Below, piece by piece: positions 28,101 to 45,696 of a stretch of DNA of 64,000 nucleotides (its first letter is position 1; each line of letters starts with the position of its first letter). The translations under genes were made by a program, and so were the position numbers. This stretch comes from Ascidia mentula (Eukaryota; Chordata; Ascidiacea; Phlebobranchia; Ascidiidae), in NCBI GenBank assembly GCA_947561715.1, contig OX387200.1, positions 4,466,501-4,530,500 of the forward strand. The letters are read 5' to 3'. The notes beneath the pieces are model-generated. The model saw only the letters and a list, made by a program, of their open reading frames with translations, searched no databases and was not told the origin of the DNA.

Positions 28101-31068
28101 CCAGAGTGCAGTACTTAATAACATCCTGCTCTTTCCAGATGGACCCACCACTTGACGCACATTCATAAACTGTTACCACAACCTCTTCAAACCCAACTAT
28201 GGATAGACATGCAAGTAATGTGGGGTTGGCTGCTTTGATGACTATTGGTTTTCCTCTAAGTGGAATGCTACAGTCGGCTGGATGGTTCTTTGAAGCACTG
28301 TAGTGGTTTAGTAAACTCCATGAACACTCAACATTTGTGTTTGTCTTGTTTTCGTTTACCATGCAGGACCAGAAGTACATTTCTCCATTGTCACATGCAG
28401 TGCACAGATGATAAGGGGCACGATACAGGTGGTTTTCCTGCTCTGAGGCAAAAAGAAGGGTGAATCGACCGGCCCATGAGCATGCACTCACAACACTGCA
28501 CGCTTCAGGGAAGTTTAACTGCTGCTTACACAACTTTTCCACTTGAACATTAACATGAGAAAACTCATGAGTGCCATTGTACACATCTTCTTCCTCGCTG
28601 TCGTCAGATGAATCCATCATTTGCACTGTGGTTCTTCTGCTGCGGGCTCCTCTCGCTGCTGCCATATTTGCTGAAAATGTTACTCTCCATGTGTGCAGCA
28701 TTGCCTTGTTATCACTCTCTTCCAGGATAACAACATAAAATTTTTTGTGGAATTTCATAGTGTTGTGTGATTCCCTGTTGCAGGACTCCATAATATTCGA
28801 TGGAAAAGTTTCGAGAAACCTGATTTTACCCCACTTTTTGTCCAAGTCAGTACACAATGACAGATGTAGTAAGCAGCCTGGGTGGGCAGATGACTGCTGA
28901 GATACCAAACTTTGTTGTAACACATTAACAGTCTCCGCAGGTGTCATCGGCGAAAGTATATCTGCCAAAATCTTGCCAGCATCAACAACAACTTGATAAA
29001 TCTGTAGTTTGTTATCACTCAATGCAATCAAAGCAGTGCTTGGGGAGTTATTTTCGATGCCAAGACACCAACTGGGAAAGAGAACTGGAAACCAAGACAC
29101 ATTGGTAAACAGGTGTCCTTTCTGGCTACCAACTCGAGCTAGTTCAGATAAGCCACCAGAATATGAGAGGGGCCCTATTGAATCCATTCTCCAAAGGATT
29201 AGTTCACTTTGATTTGATACTTCTGGTTTGTCACATGCTTGGTGACTTGCAGTGGTCACCATTAATGGAAGAAGGGGATGAGAAAGAATTCCAGACAGAT
29301 GAAAACAATGTCCACAAAAGCGGGTACTATGGGATATACTGGATATTGAAGCAAAGTCATTTGTGTCATTGAAGGTTATTTGCCAAAGGTTTAAACTACC
29401 ATCCAGGTGTTTGCTTAACAACTCAACACTTGAAAAAACTGTTCTGCTCTGCTCTCGATCGACCGAAAGCCTTGACTGGAAGCTCATATAGCTTGTGGAG
29501 TGCATGATATTTTGCTCAGTTGTGTAGTTGACAAAAAGAATCATCTTCGGACACAGCGTTGCTGCATCGCCACTGGAAAATGCCAAGGGAATTCGGGATG
29601 AAAAACACACTTGAGGCTGACAGATCTTGCCAGCGCGATCTTCATCAAGCCAATCAATATGCCACACAAGTAACGACCCGTCTGTTGGGTGAATGCTGTA
29701 TAATGCATCTCTGGATTCACACCAAGCATTAGTAAGCTTTTCTATTGAGCCAAGTGATAATCCCATTGTGTTTTGCTGAGCCTCAGGAAACTCAGACATG
29801 CTCGACTCAGCTTGTAAATCAATTTCAAGGTGTGCAGAAACTGATTGTTTTGGTTCAAGTCTATTGAGCATCATGTGCATTTGGTGGTACTTGTTGTTCA
29901 ACCAATGCACAGTAAATACAGATGGTGTACTGTCATCAGAGTATTTATTCATCTGGTTAGGGATAGTAAATGCTGGCAATAGTGGTATATCTGAGAGGGG
30001 ATTGATTGAAGCTGCAATATGAAAATGTCTTATATCCTGATGCATGCAGCTTCCAATGAGAGGGTTTACAAACGTTGATTCAAGGTTACTAAAAGCAGGT
30101 GTGCTTACAGCCCGCTTGGCTCCATCACTATCTGTTGCATAGTCTTTTCTGCGTTTACGTTGTACTGATGATGCAGCTGAAGGCTGAAACCGTAAATGTC
30201 CAGAAACTGGTTGCTTTGTTTCACACCAAATTCGGCAAATTTGGTCTTCACAGGAACTTAACAGTGTGTTTGAAAAGCGTTCATTGCCATCAAAAACGAA
30301 GTTTTTTCGCCATTCAAAGCCAATAACCGGCTGTGGATGCATAAGATAAGTAAATGTGAAGTCATATGCAATGCTATCCAAATTGTCATGTGGAGATTGT
30401 GCTCCAAATGAAGGACTCCAAAGTTTTTGGGTTCTTCTGTGTTGCCTGCTATACCAGACCTTAATCATGCATTCTCCTGCTGCAATTGAAGCGAACAGTG
30501 GACATGAGGAGGCATTTGGAGAAAAAGATAGGACAGATGGTTGTTCCTCTAAGCCACTGCTCCAGCAATGGGACCATGCTGAGGTTTTTCCAACACCAAC
30601 ATTCTCAACAGGGTTGTCACTAATTTGGAAGGAGGGTCTTTCTAGTACATTGGTATGCTTTTTCAGACACCACAAACTAATAACTAAACTGCCAATAAGA
30701 AGTTTATCTCCAGCATAATTCCAGGATAAAATTTTAGCTGCACCAAGTTCACCTCCAATTGAAAATGAGGATGTTATGCTCCATGCATAAAGTGGGTTGG
30801 TACTATCCAAAACCTGTTCTGGGGAGTAAATTTTAATTACTCCCCTATATGCAACAGCGATGTTGCCAGTGGTCTCAGTGCAGTCAAGTGCGGTTATTAT
30901 AATGTCATCTTCACTGGCAATAATTTGGATTGGTTCGTGAGAAGAACACGATATGACTAAGTCACAACCTGAGCCATATGCCCAAAAGGTGAAGTCTTTA
31001 ATTTGACCGACGCTGTAGCAACTATTTCCAGGGTTTGCAGATCCAGTCAACACTTGGTGCCTCTTCAT
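22124..31068 (-). CDS. DMXL: DMXL/rabconnectin-3 alpha WD-repeat protein
   Basis: DMXL proteins (yeast Rav1) are the large subunit of the RAVE/rabconnectin-3 complex, which assembles V-ATPase and so acidifies endosomes and synaptic vesicles. Two coding exons (31068-22734, then 22533-22124) give 2914 aa, against about 3030 in vertebrates. The N-terminus MKRHQVLTGSANPGNSCYSV matches the family start. WD-type repeats fill the first part, a Rav1p_C-type helical core is centred on GWWIRSTVLLRKLIEQTARA and LNKKSVLCGLFRSVKDSRML, then come acidic Ser-rich linkers. A C-terminal WD propeller covers roughly the last 270 residues (for example GNRDGGVCMWEWG, GSASGAVKVWD). The lone intron is 200 bp with donor GTAAGT. 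Having 8.3 kb of coding sequence in one exon is extreme compared with the many-exon vertebrate genes. Confidence 0.95.
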
Positions 31069-31268
31069 TGTACATACAGGATACTGCTATCTTCAAGTGC
31101 TAAAAGCTTTAATCTGCAGAAGGGTAAATACTAATCATTTATATGAGCTTTGAGTAAAACAAACACAAGTTCTTAGATGAACCAAAACCACCATAGGGCT
31201 AAGGGCTATGCAACTCCAGGCCTCCAGCATACAAAAAACGTTAGCTTTAACCCACTAACGAGACAGTG

Positions 31269-31514
31269 AACGTGCACCAGTCTGCAGAGTATGGCAGCTG
31301 CATACACAAATTTTTCTTCAACTTTTTTTGTTAGCACGCCAAGTTTTTTTGACTGCATGCAAAAAATTTTTCGGCCTGTGAATGTATATACATAAAACAA
31401 TTAACAAAAAGACGTTTTATCGTTTTCGTTACGCGTGGCCCGACAAAAGATTTAGTCTTGCACGCCCGAGATCTCGTCGAGAACTGCCATATTCTGCAGA
31501 CTGAAACGTGCACA
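31269..31514. repeat. Inverted-repeat element (MITE-like)
   Basis: CGTGCACCAGTCTGCAGAGT plus ATGGCAG at the left is mirrored at the right by CTGCCATATTCTGCAGACTG and a GTGCAC, giving arms of about 27 bp around ~185 bp. No coding capacity is seen. It sits just upstream of the DMXL start. No clear target duplication was found. Confidence 0.55.
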
Positions 31515-31547
31515 TCAAAACAACGGCGCGCTAATTGTCGTCGTTAG

Positions 31548-31704
31548 CCCAGACGCTTTTCTTAGGTTTTGGTGCCTGGTACTTATATATATTCGGCGAC
31601 AGTTTCTGCATTGCCTAAAAGTAAAATTTTTCCCACGAAAGGAATTAGGGCTGCGCTACACGGGTTTGTTAAATAACTCCCGTCTAAACCAATGCATTTT
31701 CAGC
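31548..31704. repeat. Dispersed repeat, fragment
   Basis: This shares blocks (CAGACG, TTTTGGTGCYTGGTACTTAT, CCTAAAMGTAAAATTTTT, CCACGAAA, AATAACTCC, CCAATGCATTTTCAGC) with 34111-34241 and with one arm of the foldback at 34658-35102. It is therefore a partial copy of that family. Confidence 0.6.
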
Positions 31705-33029
31705 TTATCTTTTCTTTTCATGCAGCATGCAGGGCTGCAGCATTGTGACCATGAATACAACAAAATAAATTTATATCATGGTAATTTAGTGCCTAAACCT
31801 ATTTTTATTAACAATTTTCGTCCAAATGATGCAAAATTGCAGATGCAGGCAACAACACAAAACATTTGCATGAAACTGCTCACTCATCCGATGTTCATAA
31901 ACAAATCACATGCCTCCACTAATAACATAAATATCATATTCTCATTCGTTGCTCCACTTACCATTTTCAAAGTGCATGATACTCATGGCACTTTGCGTAA
32001 AATTAAAGGTACATCTACAACAAACACATTTCCAACGTTTTTTGGTTTAATGTTAATCAACAAAAGTATAAAACTGCACTAAATGTAAGTAACACCCCCT
32101 AACAGTAAACCTTTTTCACTGTTGTTATTTTGATCACATGGTAGGGATCGTGTCAGAAAAAGATTAGTTTCAAACATAGGAGAAACCTCAGATTATGTTA
32201 CTTGTGACATTACACAAAAATACATCACTGACGTAACTTTAACCTCACTTAAACCAGGAATTAAACGTGCTTGGTCAATTGCAAAATCGTTCTGCCGTGG
32301 ATACAAAACTGTTATGCCGCGGCTTTTTGGAAAAAAAACGCGCTTTTGCAGAATTTTTGGTTGAATACGATAAACCGTTTCCTGCGGAAACAGTACATGT
32401 GAGTTATACATATAAATCACGCAGAGTTTGCTGTGGTTAAACATCTGATTCTTTTTGTGATAGAGTTTTGTTTCAGAACTATATCCTGGCACATTTTCTA
32501 TCCGTATTACGATCCTCCAAAGTACAATTCCGCTTTTCGCTTGTAATAAGCTACAACAAATGGATTGAATTAATATTTCCACTATGCTCCAGCACTTCTT
32601 AAGAGAACATATCGCCTTATTTTTCTTTCATTTTACCAAAATGCAATAATAGGGCTTGTTTAGCAGGAGAAGAGCAAGAGAAAAATAGACAAAAACAATG
32701 CGTATTGTTTTATTTCATAAAAAGGGTGTATTAGCCCTCGGCCCTTCAATTTGCCCCCCTGGTTAAGAGCATTTAATTGTCTTGTATTCGTGAGAAATAA
32801 GAAATTTCCTGCGAATTTGGTTCACTTGCATGATTTTGAAAAATCTTACGAGATTAGCCACGAGGTCTTGTTTTTTGGAGGATTTTGTGATGTTTTTTTT
32901 ATCTCACTGGAATACGAAATGCGAACTCTTTTTTGTGTTGTCTGCAAGTGTCATGCAAAAGACAGAATCTGTGTTATGAACTCTGTATAAAACGTTTGTT
33001 GTGGTTGGTGGGTGTCGTGGTCGTGGGCA
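31705..33029. other. Intergenic, no gene supported
   Basis: Two open frames overlap this stretch (138 codons plus, 31666-32082; 129 codons minus, 32193-32582). Neither shows a recognisable domain, a good start context or splice partners, and the first begins inside a repeat. I leave them uncalled. Confidence 0.45.
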
Positions 33030-33170
33030 TACGTCGGCTATATATGATGAACCAACGTGCCCTCGATGCTTATAAGCATAAAACTGTATACAGTGCCTTC
33101 GTATTCGTGTACGATGTTTACATTGCTTACAAGCATCGTGGGCACGTTGGTTCATCATATACCCGATGTA
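33030..33170. repeat. Short palindromic MITE
   Basis: Left arm TATATGATGAACCAACGTGC plus CC-CGATGCTT-TAAGCA is repeated inverted at the right, beginning TGCTTACAAGCATCGTGGGC. Arms of about 46 bp enclose ~45 bp and make up nearly the whole element. This is typical of a small foldback MITE. No coding capacity. Confidence 0.7.
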
Positions 33171-33853
33171 CAATGATACAAACAACACAAAAAATGAACA
33201 ATGTGGACAATGCACACAGAGGTTCACTCTGAAATCTATGAACTAAAGTTGGAACTCAAATAACAATCAATTAAAGACATTACTTGGGGAAAGTTTTTTC
33301 TTACATTATAGGTGAAAGTTAGCCGGCGTTCGATCCATTTTGTGAACATGGAGTGCCAATTTTGCCCTGTTTTGTGCATCTCCTATTTAAACAAACTTAT
33401 AGCAAGTAACATTTAAATACATGCTGGGGTCAAAAAAACAACTGATACGGTTAAATAAACAAGTAAAAAGGTTCATCAAAACACATGATAGGCGAAAAGT
33501 ACATTTGTTTTAATTAAAACCTATACCCGAGGCGGAAAATATAGTATTACGTGGGTGCGCGAAAATATTTAATATGATAAGAGTTGTGTATTGTATTTTG
33601 TATATGCAGTATTACTTCGTGATAAAACGTTTGTAAAGAATACCGACGCAAAAGACAGAGTACTGGCGCAAAAGACCACCGATTTAAAAATATCACCAAA
33701 GCAACAAAGTTGACCACGAATCTAATGAAGCGAGGTAAAGTTTATTTTCAATCGGGGATTTTTCATTCTTTTCGTCGATATTCGAAGTTATGTATCATTA
33801 TTCAACTGCGTTTCAAAGTATTGCGCAAGTCTTCAGTTGCATTGTTTCCTTGT

Positions 33854-33876
33854 GTTGCGCAACGCTTGCTACGTCA
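33854..33876 (+). promoter_or_regulatory. Upstream motif of EEF2 copy b with TATA box
   Basis: This is identical to 14427-14449 except for one base. A TATAAAG at 33898-33904 lies 22 bp downstream and would place transcription start near 33930. A 5' untranslated exon and intron are then needed to reach the ATG at 34343. The 33171-33853 interval upstream shows nothing else that I can support. Confidence 0.65.
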
Positions 33877-34110
33877 TTGTTCCATTGAATGATTTCCTAT
33901 AAAGCTCAGGGTTGCAGTTAAATATATTGGGTATGCGAAAGAGCGCTGTGCAATTAACAGGATTATAAGTTTAGACCGCGTTTACTTAAACTTTTGGGCA
34001 CAAAATGCAACCTTTTGAGGTTTTGAGCGTTACTTATTAAACTGCAATACCAGCGCTGCTGTTGCTTCGTCAGGCTATTGTTGCATGCGCATCTTATTTA
34101 CAAATTTGGT

Positions 34111-34241
34111 CTTTAACCCATAGCATGTTCTATAGATTCCAGACGTTTTTTCGTCTAAGCGTAAATTTTCGTTTTTGGTGCTTGGTACTTATATTCGAGG
34201 ACAATTTCGGGGTTGCCTAAACGTAAAATTTTTTCCACGAA
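34111..34241. repeat. Dispersed repeat, fragment in EEF2 copy b 5' region
   Basis: It contains TTCCAGACGTTTTTTCGTCT and then AAGCGTAAATTTTCGTTTTT, both also present in the intron 2 foldback at about 34885-34930. It falls between the promoter motif and the start codon, so it lies in the presumed 5' UTR intron. Confidence 0.6.
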
Positions 34242-34342
34242 AATAAAAATATATATTTCAAGGTGGCAATAGTATTGAGTTTAACATTATACAAGAGCAT
34301 TAACTCAATTGCGCCCAAGGCATCGCATATTAACCCACAACC

Positions 34343-39937
<5,595 letters not shown>

Positions 39938-41319
39938 AAAATAGATAAATCAAACCAGCCAGCTATTAAGTTGCTAATTTGCTGACCAATATTTGCCCTT
40001 CTTGCCGCACTCCCTGAATATCAACAAAAATAAAAGATTGATTCCAATACTGCTATTTGTTGGGTGTCGTATAGACCAGAAATTATAACTGAACGCGAAG
40101 CAACCAAGAAGTAAAAGAGGAAAAACATACCGTTTCAAATTTACAACCCTAGTTACTTTACAAATATAGAACGTTGGAAGACAAAAGAGATAGTAAACTT
40201 ATTAGAAGGGGGAATAGCCATGGTTTTCATAGACCTGGACCAAAAAAGTAATACGCTGTGCTCTTTGAATCCGAATTTGCTGAAAAATTTTATTTCAGTC
40301 GCTTTGACGGATTTCGGAGGCTATTAATTATCAACATGCTTTTGTAGATCTTCGGGATTATGACCTTTTTTAGACGGGTTATATACGTTGCAGCTACAAC
40401 GGTTATTTGTTTCGTTGGCGCGTCTGATCGTTAATCATATTGTGCCACGTAACTTATATTGAGAAAACTATCTTAAATCCACATTCGTAATTTCTCTGCT
40501 CTTGAAATAGACACGGTATGGCAACATTGGAAATAGCACTAGCACAACATATCGTTTATAATAGTTTCACAACATATTGTACATATTCTAGGAACATTGT
40601 CGCGTGTTCAGGTGTGGGTGGCGAACTATATATGCTTACATGCAGTTACAGGATTATGTGTACACATTGTTACAATAACATATCACTGAAACAAATGCAG
40701 GGACAACAATTGTAAACCTGTTTTACACTGTAGCGTCGTGATGATGTTAAATCACAGTATACAAAAGTTTAATTGTACAACACAAAATTTTCTTAAATGG
40801 TGTGTTATGTTTCTCTGTTTCAAATCTGTCATTATAAGTGCATCAGCGATGATACTTTCTTGTACACAGCAGGATCTAGTCCCCCATTCTGGATTCACTT
40901 GCGTGATTTTTAAAGTCGAAGTAGTGTTTTAGGGGATTATGTGACTTTAACTTGTGCGTTCTTCTTCTTGTTCGCGGCTCTTGGTTCGGTTGTTGCTTTC
41001 ACTTTCATCATAGTTATATCTTACATGGGTAGGTATGAAGGTATAATGTGAATATAATACTTTGCGTTTATGAAATATGCTTCAATACCGTAAATGTACA
41101 ATTAACAAAAATTCATCCATGCAATATTCGAACTTTTTATAATTTCTGAAAATGGGGTCTATGTTTGTTAATGTAACAATGTTTGTGCGTTGATAATTGA
41201 TGGTTTCAATTAACTTCTTTTGTGTTGTAAGTTATATGATGTTTTTAGTCTGTCATCTTTATACAGTCACTGTAGATAATTTAGCTTGCAAGCAGTGAAC
41301 TTATAGGAAATAGCTATTG
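39938..41319. other. Intergenic between EEF2 copy b and STOML2
   Basis: Apart from the EEF2 copy b 3' end (polyadenylation signal at 40029), I see only short unsupported frames in AT-rich DNA. The STOML2 promoter must lie near its 3' end, but no clear TATA box stands out. Confidence 0.45.
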
Positions 41320-43784
41320 ATGGCTGCCCTACAGTCATGGCAGCGATCTCAAAGATTGGTCTCAACTCTTTCCAAAGAAATCATCAAAAAACGAGTTAAC
41401 AATTTTTCTCCTCTGCTGAGCAAGCAGACAAACGTTTTATCAAACCCAAGGCGAAGCTTTCAATGTGGGCAGTGTCGATTGTATTCAGGTTACAAGCTTC
41501 CCAGAAACACGATAATTTTGTTTGTGCCACAGCAAGAAGCATGGATTGTAGAGCGAATGGGGAAATTTCATAAAACCCTTAGCCCAGTAAGTGGGAGATG
41601 TATGTATATATATGGTTCTTAATCTTTTTCTTAATTAATTATATAATTGACTATACTACATTGAAAATTTGAAATAGAACATAAAAATATTACGATAAAT
41701 ATTTTTATAGGGGCTCAACATTCAAATTCCATACCTGGACAAAATCAAATATGTTCAAGTTTTGAAGGAACAGGCAATAAAAATACCAGAGCAAAGTGCT
41801 GTAACAAAGGGTAAACCCAACCAGTCACTTTTTTGTATTGTTGTTGTTTTTGTTGTTCAGTTTTTTCCTCCATTAATTTTTTTGTTTGCAAATCATTTAT
41901 TTTTAGATAATGTTGGACTGCACATTGATGGTGTTTTGTATGTGCGTGTTGATGATCCCTACAAAGCTAGTTATGGTGTTGAAGACCCTGAATACGCTGT
42001 AACACAACTTGCTCAAACCACAATGAGATCAGAAATTGGTTGGTGTCTGCATTTTTTGCACCATTGCGATGCAAACTGGTTTCTGTTTTTGCAGGAAAAT
42101 TGTCCTTGGACAGCATTTTCCATGAACGAGAAATTTTGAATATCAGCATTGTAAGAGCGATCAATGCCGCATCTGAAGAACCATGGGGTATCCATTGCCT
42201 ACGTTATGAAATCAGAGACATTCAGGTTTTTAGTAACCAAGTTAATAATAAGCTATGAGAAATTGAAATTGGGCAAGTAAAAAACTATACCAAACATATT
42301 GTGCAAAATTTTTTTCTCAAATAATTACTAGGTCCCCAAACGTGTACAAGAAGCTATGCAAATGCAAGTTGAAGCTGAACGCAGAAAAAGGGCCTCCATA
42401 TTAGAGAGCGAAGGTTAGTTTCACTCAAAAGTTTCACAGGTTAATGAAAACTTGTATATTTTCACTCTTGTGGTCCTATCAGGTAGCAAGGAGTCTGCCA
42501 TCAACGTAGCTGTTGGAAAGAGACAATCACAGATTCTAGCCTCAGAGTCTGAAAAGATTGAAAAAATAAACAAAGCTGAGGGTTTGTTAAAATTTATCTT
42601 AGTTTCTGGTTATGTTCTAGCCTGTTTCTTTAAAATATGGCAACGCAACTATTTGTGTAGGTGAAGCAAAAGCTATTCTTGCAACGGCCCAAGCAAAAGC
42701 AGATGCCATTGAAGTTGTAGCAAAAGCTCTTGCAAAACAGGTGCCTTACTCTATCTACCTACATCAATTATATAGGTGGCAATCACCTAAAGTTAAACTA
42801 ACGTCTCTTTAAACCATTTTTGTATGAACGTTGATGTTTTTAATAGAAGTTAGAGGTCACTTTACATTTTGTAATGCTAAACAAAACACAGATGCAGAAA
42901 CCTTGCAATTCGTATAAATACAGTGTATTGTGTAACGAACTGTGCAGTAAAATTATTAAGAAACATGCCATGACATTTCCACAGTACGGTACGAATGCTG
43001 CGAGTCTCACAGTTGCCGAACAATACGTGAATGCATTTGGCAACTTAGCCAAAGAAGGAAACACAATTTTACTTCCAACCAACACTGGCGAAGTTTCTAA
43101 CATGGTTGCGCAGGTAAGAATGTCACGTGATTTAAATTATTGTGACTTGGGCAAGTTTAAAAATAATAAACACAAATGCCATTCTAGTAACGGGCTGAAC
43201 TTTGATTTGAGAGTGTCGCTTTTTAATTACTTGGTCGCCGCTATTAGCAGCATGGGGCAGTGGCATAAATTTAATAGCGGTTTAAACAACGGTTTTCAGG
43301 CCAGTGGAGTGGTGTGCAGTTGACCTCGCCAGTTTGTAGTCGTGTATTTACTGTTTAACTCTTAAGCTGTACAATTCGTGCATCAAGATCATAGTAGTAA
43401 CGCAGAGGATATTTTTTGCGTCGTTGGCCTGGTAACCCAATGTTGCTTTTTTTCGAAATATGCTCGTAATACCGGTTTCATATTTTTAGTCGGTGGTTTA
43501 CAACGTGTAGAATTATAAGTGCAAAAACGAACAATTTACCAATATAGGTCCATATACAAAAGCCTGTGTTTCGTTCATTTTGCTATACCTGCACTTTGTA
43601 GGCGATGAGCATTTACAACAACCTCCATAACAAAAACCAATCCCCGGTCGGGCAGGACAATCCAGTTGCAGAAATAACGCAGAGAAATGTTGAAAGCGTT
43701 CAAATCGAAGAGGTCGACGACGATGAATCTGATATTAATGAGGAAGGTTATTTTGATCCGCAACAGCCTGAAAAAGGAGCGTAA
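41320..43784 (+). CDS. STOML2: Stomatin-like protein 2, mitochondrial
   Basis: STOML2 is an SPFH/prohibitin-type scaffold of the inner mitochondrial membrane that binds cardiolipin and supports respiratory-chain assembly. Nine exons give 400 aa: 41320-41586, 41711-41810, 41907-42038, 42095-42225, 42332-42413, 42483-42581, 42661-42740, 42985-43113, 43602-43784. The N-terminus is rich in basic, Ser and hydrophobic residues and lacks acids early on, fitting a mitochondrial presequence. The SPFH domain starts at LFVPQQEAWIVERMGKFHKT and includes QLAQTTMRSEIGKLSLD and the PWGI-CLRYEI segment. A charged helical region (QMQVEAERRKRASILESEG, then AEGEAKAILATAQAKADAIE) follows. The acidic tail ends in GYFDPQQPEKGA. 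AATAAA at 43945-43950 is a likely polyadenylation signal. Confidence 0.95.
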
Positions 43785-43950
43785 TTCCTTAGATGACTTG
43801 TTGGCATGGACTAGAAGGACAAACCGTCAAAAATCAGAAGATTCTATGATGTTGATATTCCAGCTCGTGTGGTTAAATGTGATATCGGTCACTGCAGCAT
43901 GAATTCACCTGTTTTTTTAAATATGTGAAAAGGTTGTTTTTTGCAATAAA

Positions 43951-44627
43951 CGATGTATTGCAGCCTGTTTGTTTGGCTACTGAACGTGGGGTGTGCTCAA
44001 TTTGATCTTACATATTACACTTTTCTGTCAAGACTGAGGTAAATTGAAAGTTGCCTATAGAGAATTTTTATTTTGGAAAACTATTAGTTGTGGTTCTCTG
44101 TAAGATAATTAATCCTACTGACGTAACAGTTTTTTTTTACTTTACAAGACTCAACTATCTCCTTCGTACCCGGTATTTTACCGCGCGTTTCTTCGCTTGA
44201 CTGAGTTTTAAATATCCTACCAACCGCTTAAAACAAAAAATAGGACGCGTTTACATTTATCCGCGTTGTGGAATTTCTCTTGATGTGCTTCATGTGCTTC
44301 ATGTGCTTCATGTGCACAAAGGTTAAGCACGATGTTCACAGAAAGTGTTGGTGTTAGAGACACAGTCAAGAAGTTTTTAGTGATTACAAAAGTATTACAA
44401 TAAATTTTGCCTGTGGAAGGCCATGCGTTTAGTTCTATGATGATGACTGATGCCATTATTGCCATACGATCAAACGAACTATTTGTTCAAAGTCTTTGTG
44501 GCACAGAAGTTAAAATAACATTTGGCATAATAACGGCAAACTATTCATCATACATTAAGCTGTTATTTTCAATTAAGTCCTAATTTCTACTTGCAGGTCT
44601 TTAATTGTATGTGGTGCCTGTACCAAG
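43951..44627. other. Intergenic and 5' leader before SKIC8, with 9-bp microsatellite
   Basis: There is no gene here that I can support. A 9-bp tandem repeat (TTCATGTGC type, four units) lies at 44281-44316. A pyrimidine-rich stretch ends in CTTGCAG at 44596, 31 nt before the SKIC8 start. It could accept a 5' UTR intron or a spliced leader. Confidence 0.5.
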
Positions 44628-45545
44628 ATGAGTACCCAGTACAGTATCCTTTTCAAACAGGAGCAAGCGCACGAGGATGATATTTGGGCATGTGCTTGGG
44701 GAAAAAGCGAGAAAGATGGAACTGAACACATAGTAACTGGTGCCCTTGACGACAAAGTCAAATGCTGGAAATGGGTCGATGAACAACTTGAATTGAAATG
44801 GGTGTTGGAAGGCCATAGACTTGGAATAGTGTCTGTAGCAATAAACCCCACTGGCACTATTGCAGCATCCAGTTCCCTTGATGCTCATATTAGGCTCTGG
44901 GACCTGGAGTCAGGCAAACAACTAAGAGCTATAGATGGTGGCACAGTGGAAACATGGACTGTAGCATTTTCTCCAAGTGGAAGCCACATTGCTACTGGAG
45001 GGCAGAGTGGCAAAATAGTCATTATCAATGTTGATGATGGTAAAAACGAAGTTGAGTTGGATACTAGGGGAAAGTTCACATTAAGCATCGCATACAGTCC
45101 TGATGGAAAGTATGTTGCATGTGGTGCAATGGATGGTATTATTAAAGTGTTTGATGTGGAGAGTCAACGCTTGCTTCATACTTTGGAGGGTCATGCGATG
45201 CCCATCCGATCCCTTGCCTTTTCACCGGATTCACACAGGCTGGCAACTGCATCTGATGATGGACAGATAAAAGTTTATGATGTCAAGAATGCAACTTTCA
45301 TACACACGCTTAGTGGACATGCATCGTGGGTTCTTGATGTTGCATTCTGCCCTGATAATAACCATTTTGCATCATGCTCTTCTGACAAGAGTGTCAAAAT
45401 ATGGGACAGTAGCACTAGACAATGCATCAACACTTTTTATGAACATAAAGACCAAGTGTGGTCTTGCTGTTATAACAGCAATGGCTCTAAAATTGTGTCA
45501 GTGTCAGATGATAAAGCTGTTCATATTTATGATTGTCCAATATAA
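44628..45545 (+). CDS. SKIC8: SKI complex subunit 8 (WDR61)
   Basis: SKIC8 is a WD-repeat scaffold of the SKI complex, which feeds mRNA to the cytoplasmic exosome; it also associates with the PAF1 transcription complex. The single uninterrupted frame encodes 305 aa, exactly the human length, with the family's start ([20 protein letters not shown]) and end ([14 protein letters not shown]). Seven WD repeats are readable, e.g. [81 protein letters not shown]. The coding region has no intron, although an acceptor-like AG lies 31 nt upstream of the ATG. Confidence 0.96.
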   Translation: MSTQYSILFKQEQAHEDDIWACAWGKSEKDGTEHIVTGALDDKVKCWKWVDEQLELKWVLEGHRLGIVSVAINPTGTIAASSSLDAHIRLWDLESGKQLRAIDGGTVETWTVAFSPSGSHIATGGQSGKIVIINVDDGKNEVELDTRGKFTLSIAYSPDGKYVACGAMDGIIKVFDVESQRLLHTLEGHAMPIRSLAFSPDSHRLATASDDGQIKVYDVKNATFIHTLSGHASWVLDVAFCPDNNHFASCSSDKSVKIWDSSTRQCINTFYEHKDQVWSCCYNSNGSKIVSVSDDKAVHIYDCPI

Positions 45546-45696
45546 ATTGGTTTGGGTAGCAAACTGTTTTGAACAAATTGCCTTTTTATGTAGCCACAGT
45601 ATGTTGTGCTCATGAGTTCATTTTGTAACGCAAATCATTTAATTGTGGCAAATGGTGTTTGAACGTCTGTTTTTTGGCAGAACATAGCGAATTGCA

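Noticed and set aside
31666-32082. 138-codon plus-strand ORF
   Set aside because: Starts inside a dispersed repeat, no domain, no splice partner and residue composition of random AT-rich DNA.
32193-32582. 129-codon minus-strand ORF
   Set aside because: No recognisable motif or partner exon; probably chance.
44281-44316. 9-bp repeats as a CRISPR or regulatory array
   Set aside because: Four direct units without spacers; a simple microsatellite in a eukaryotic genome.
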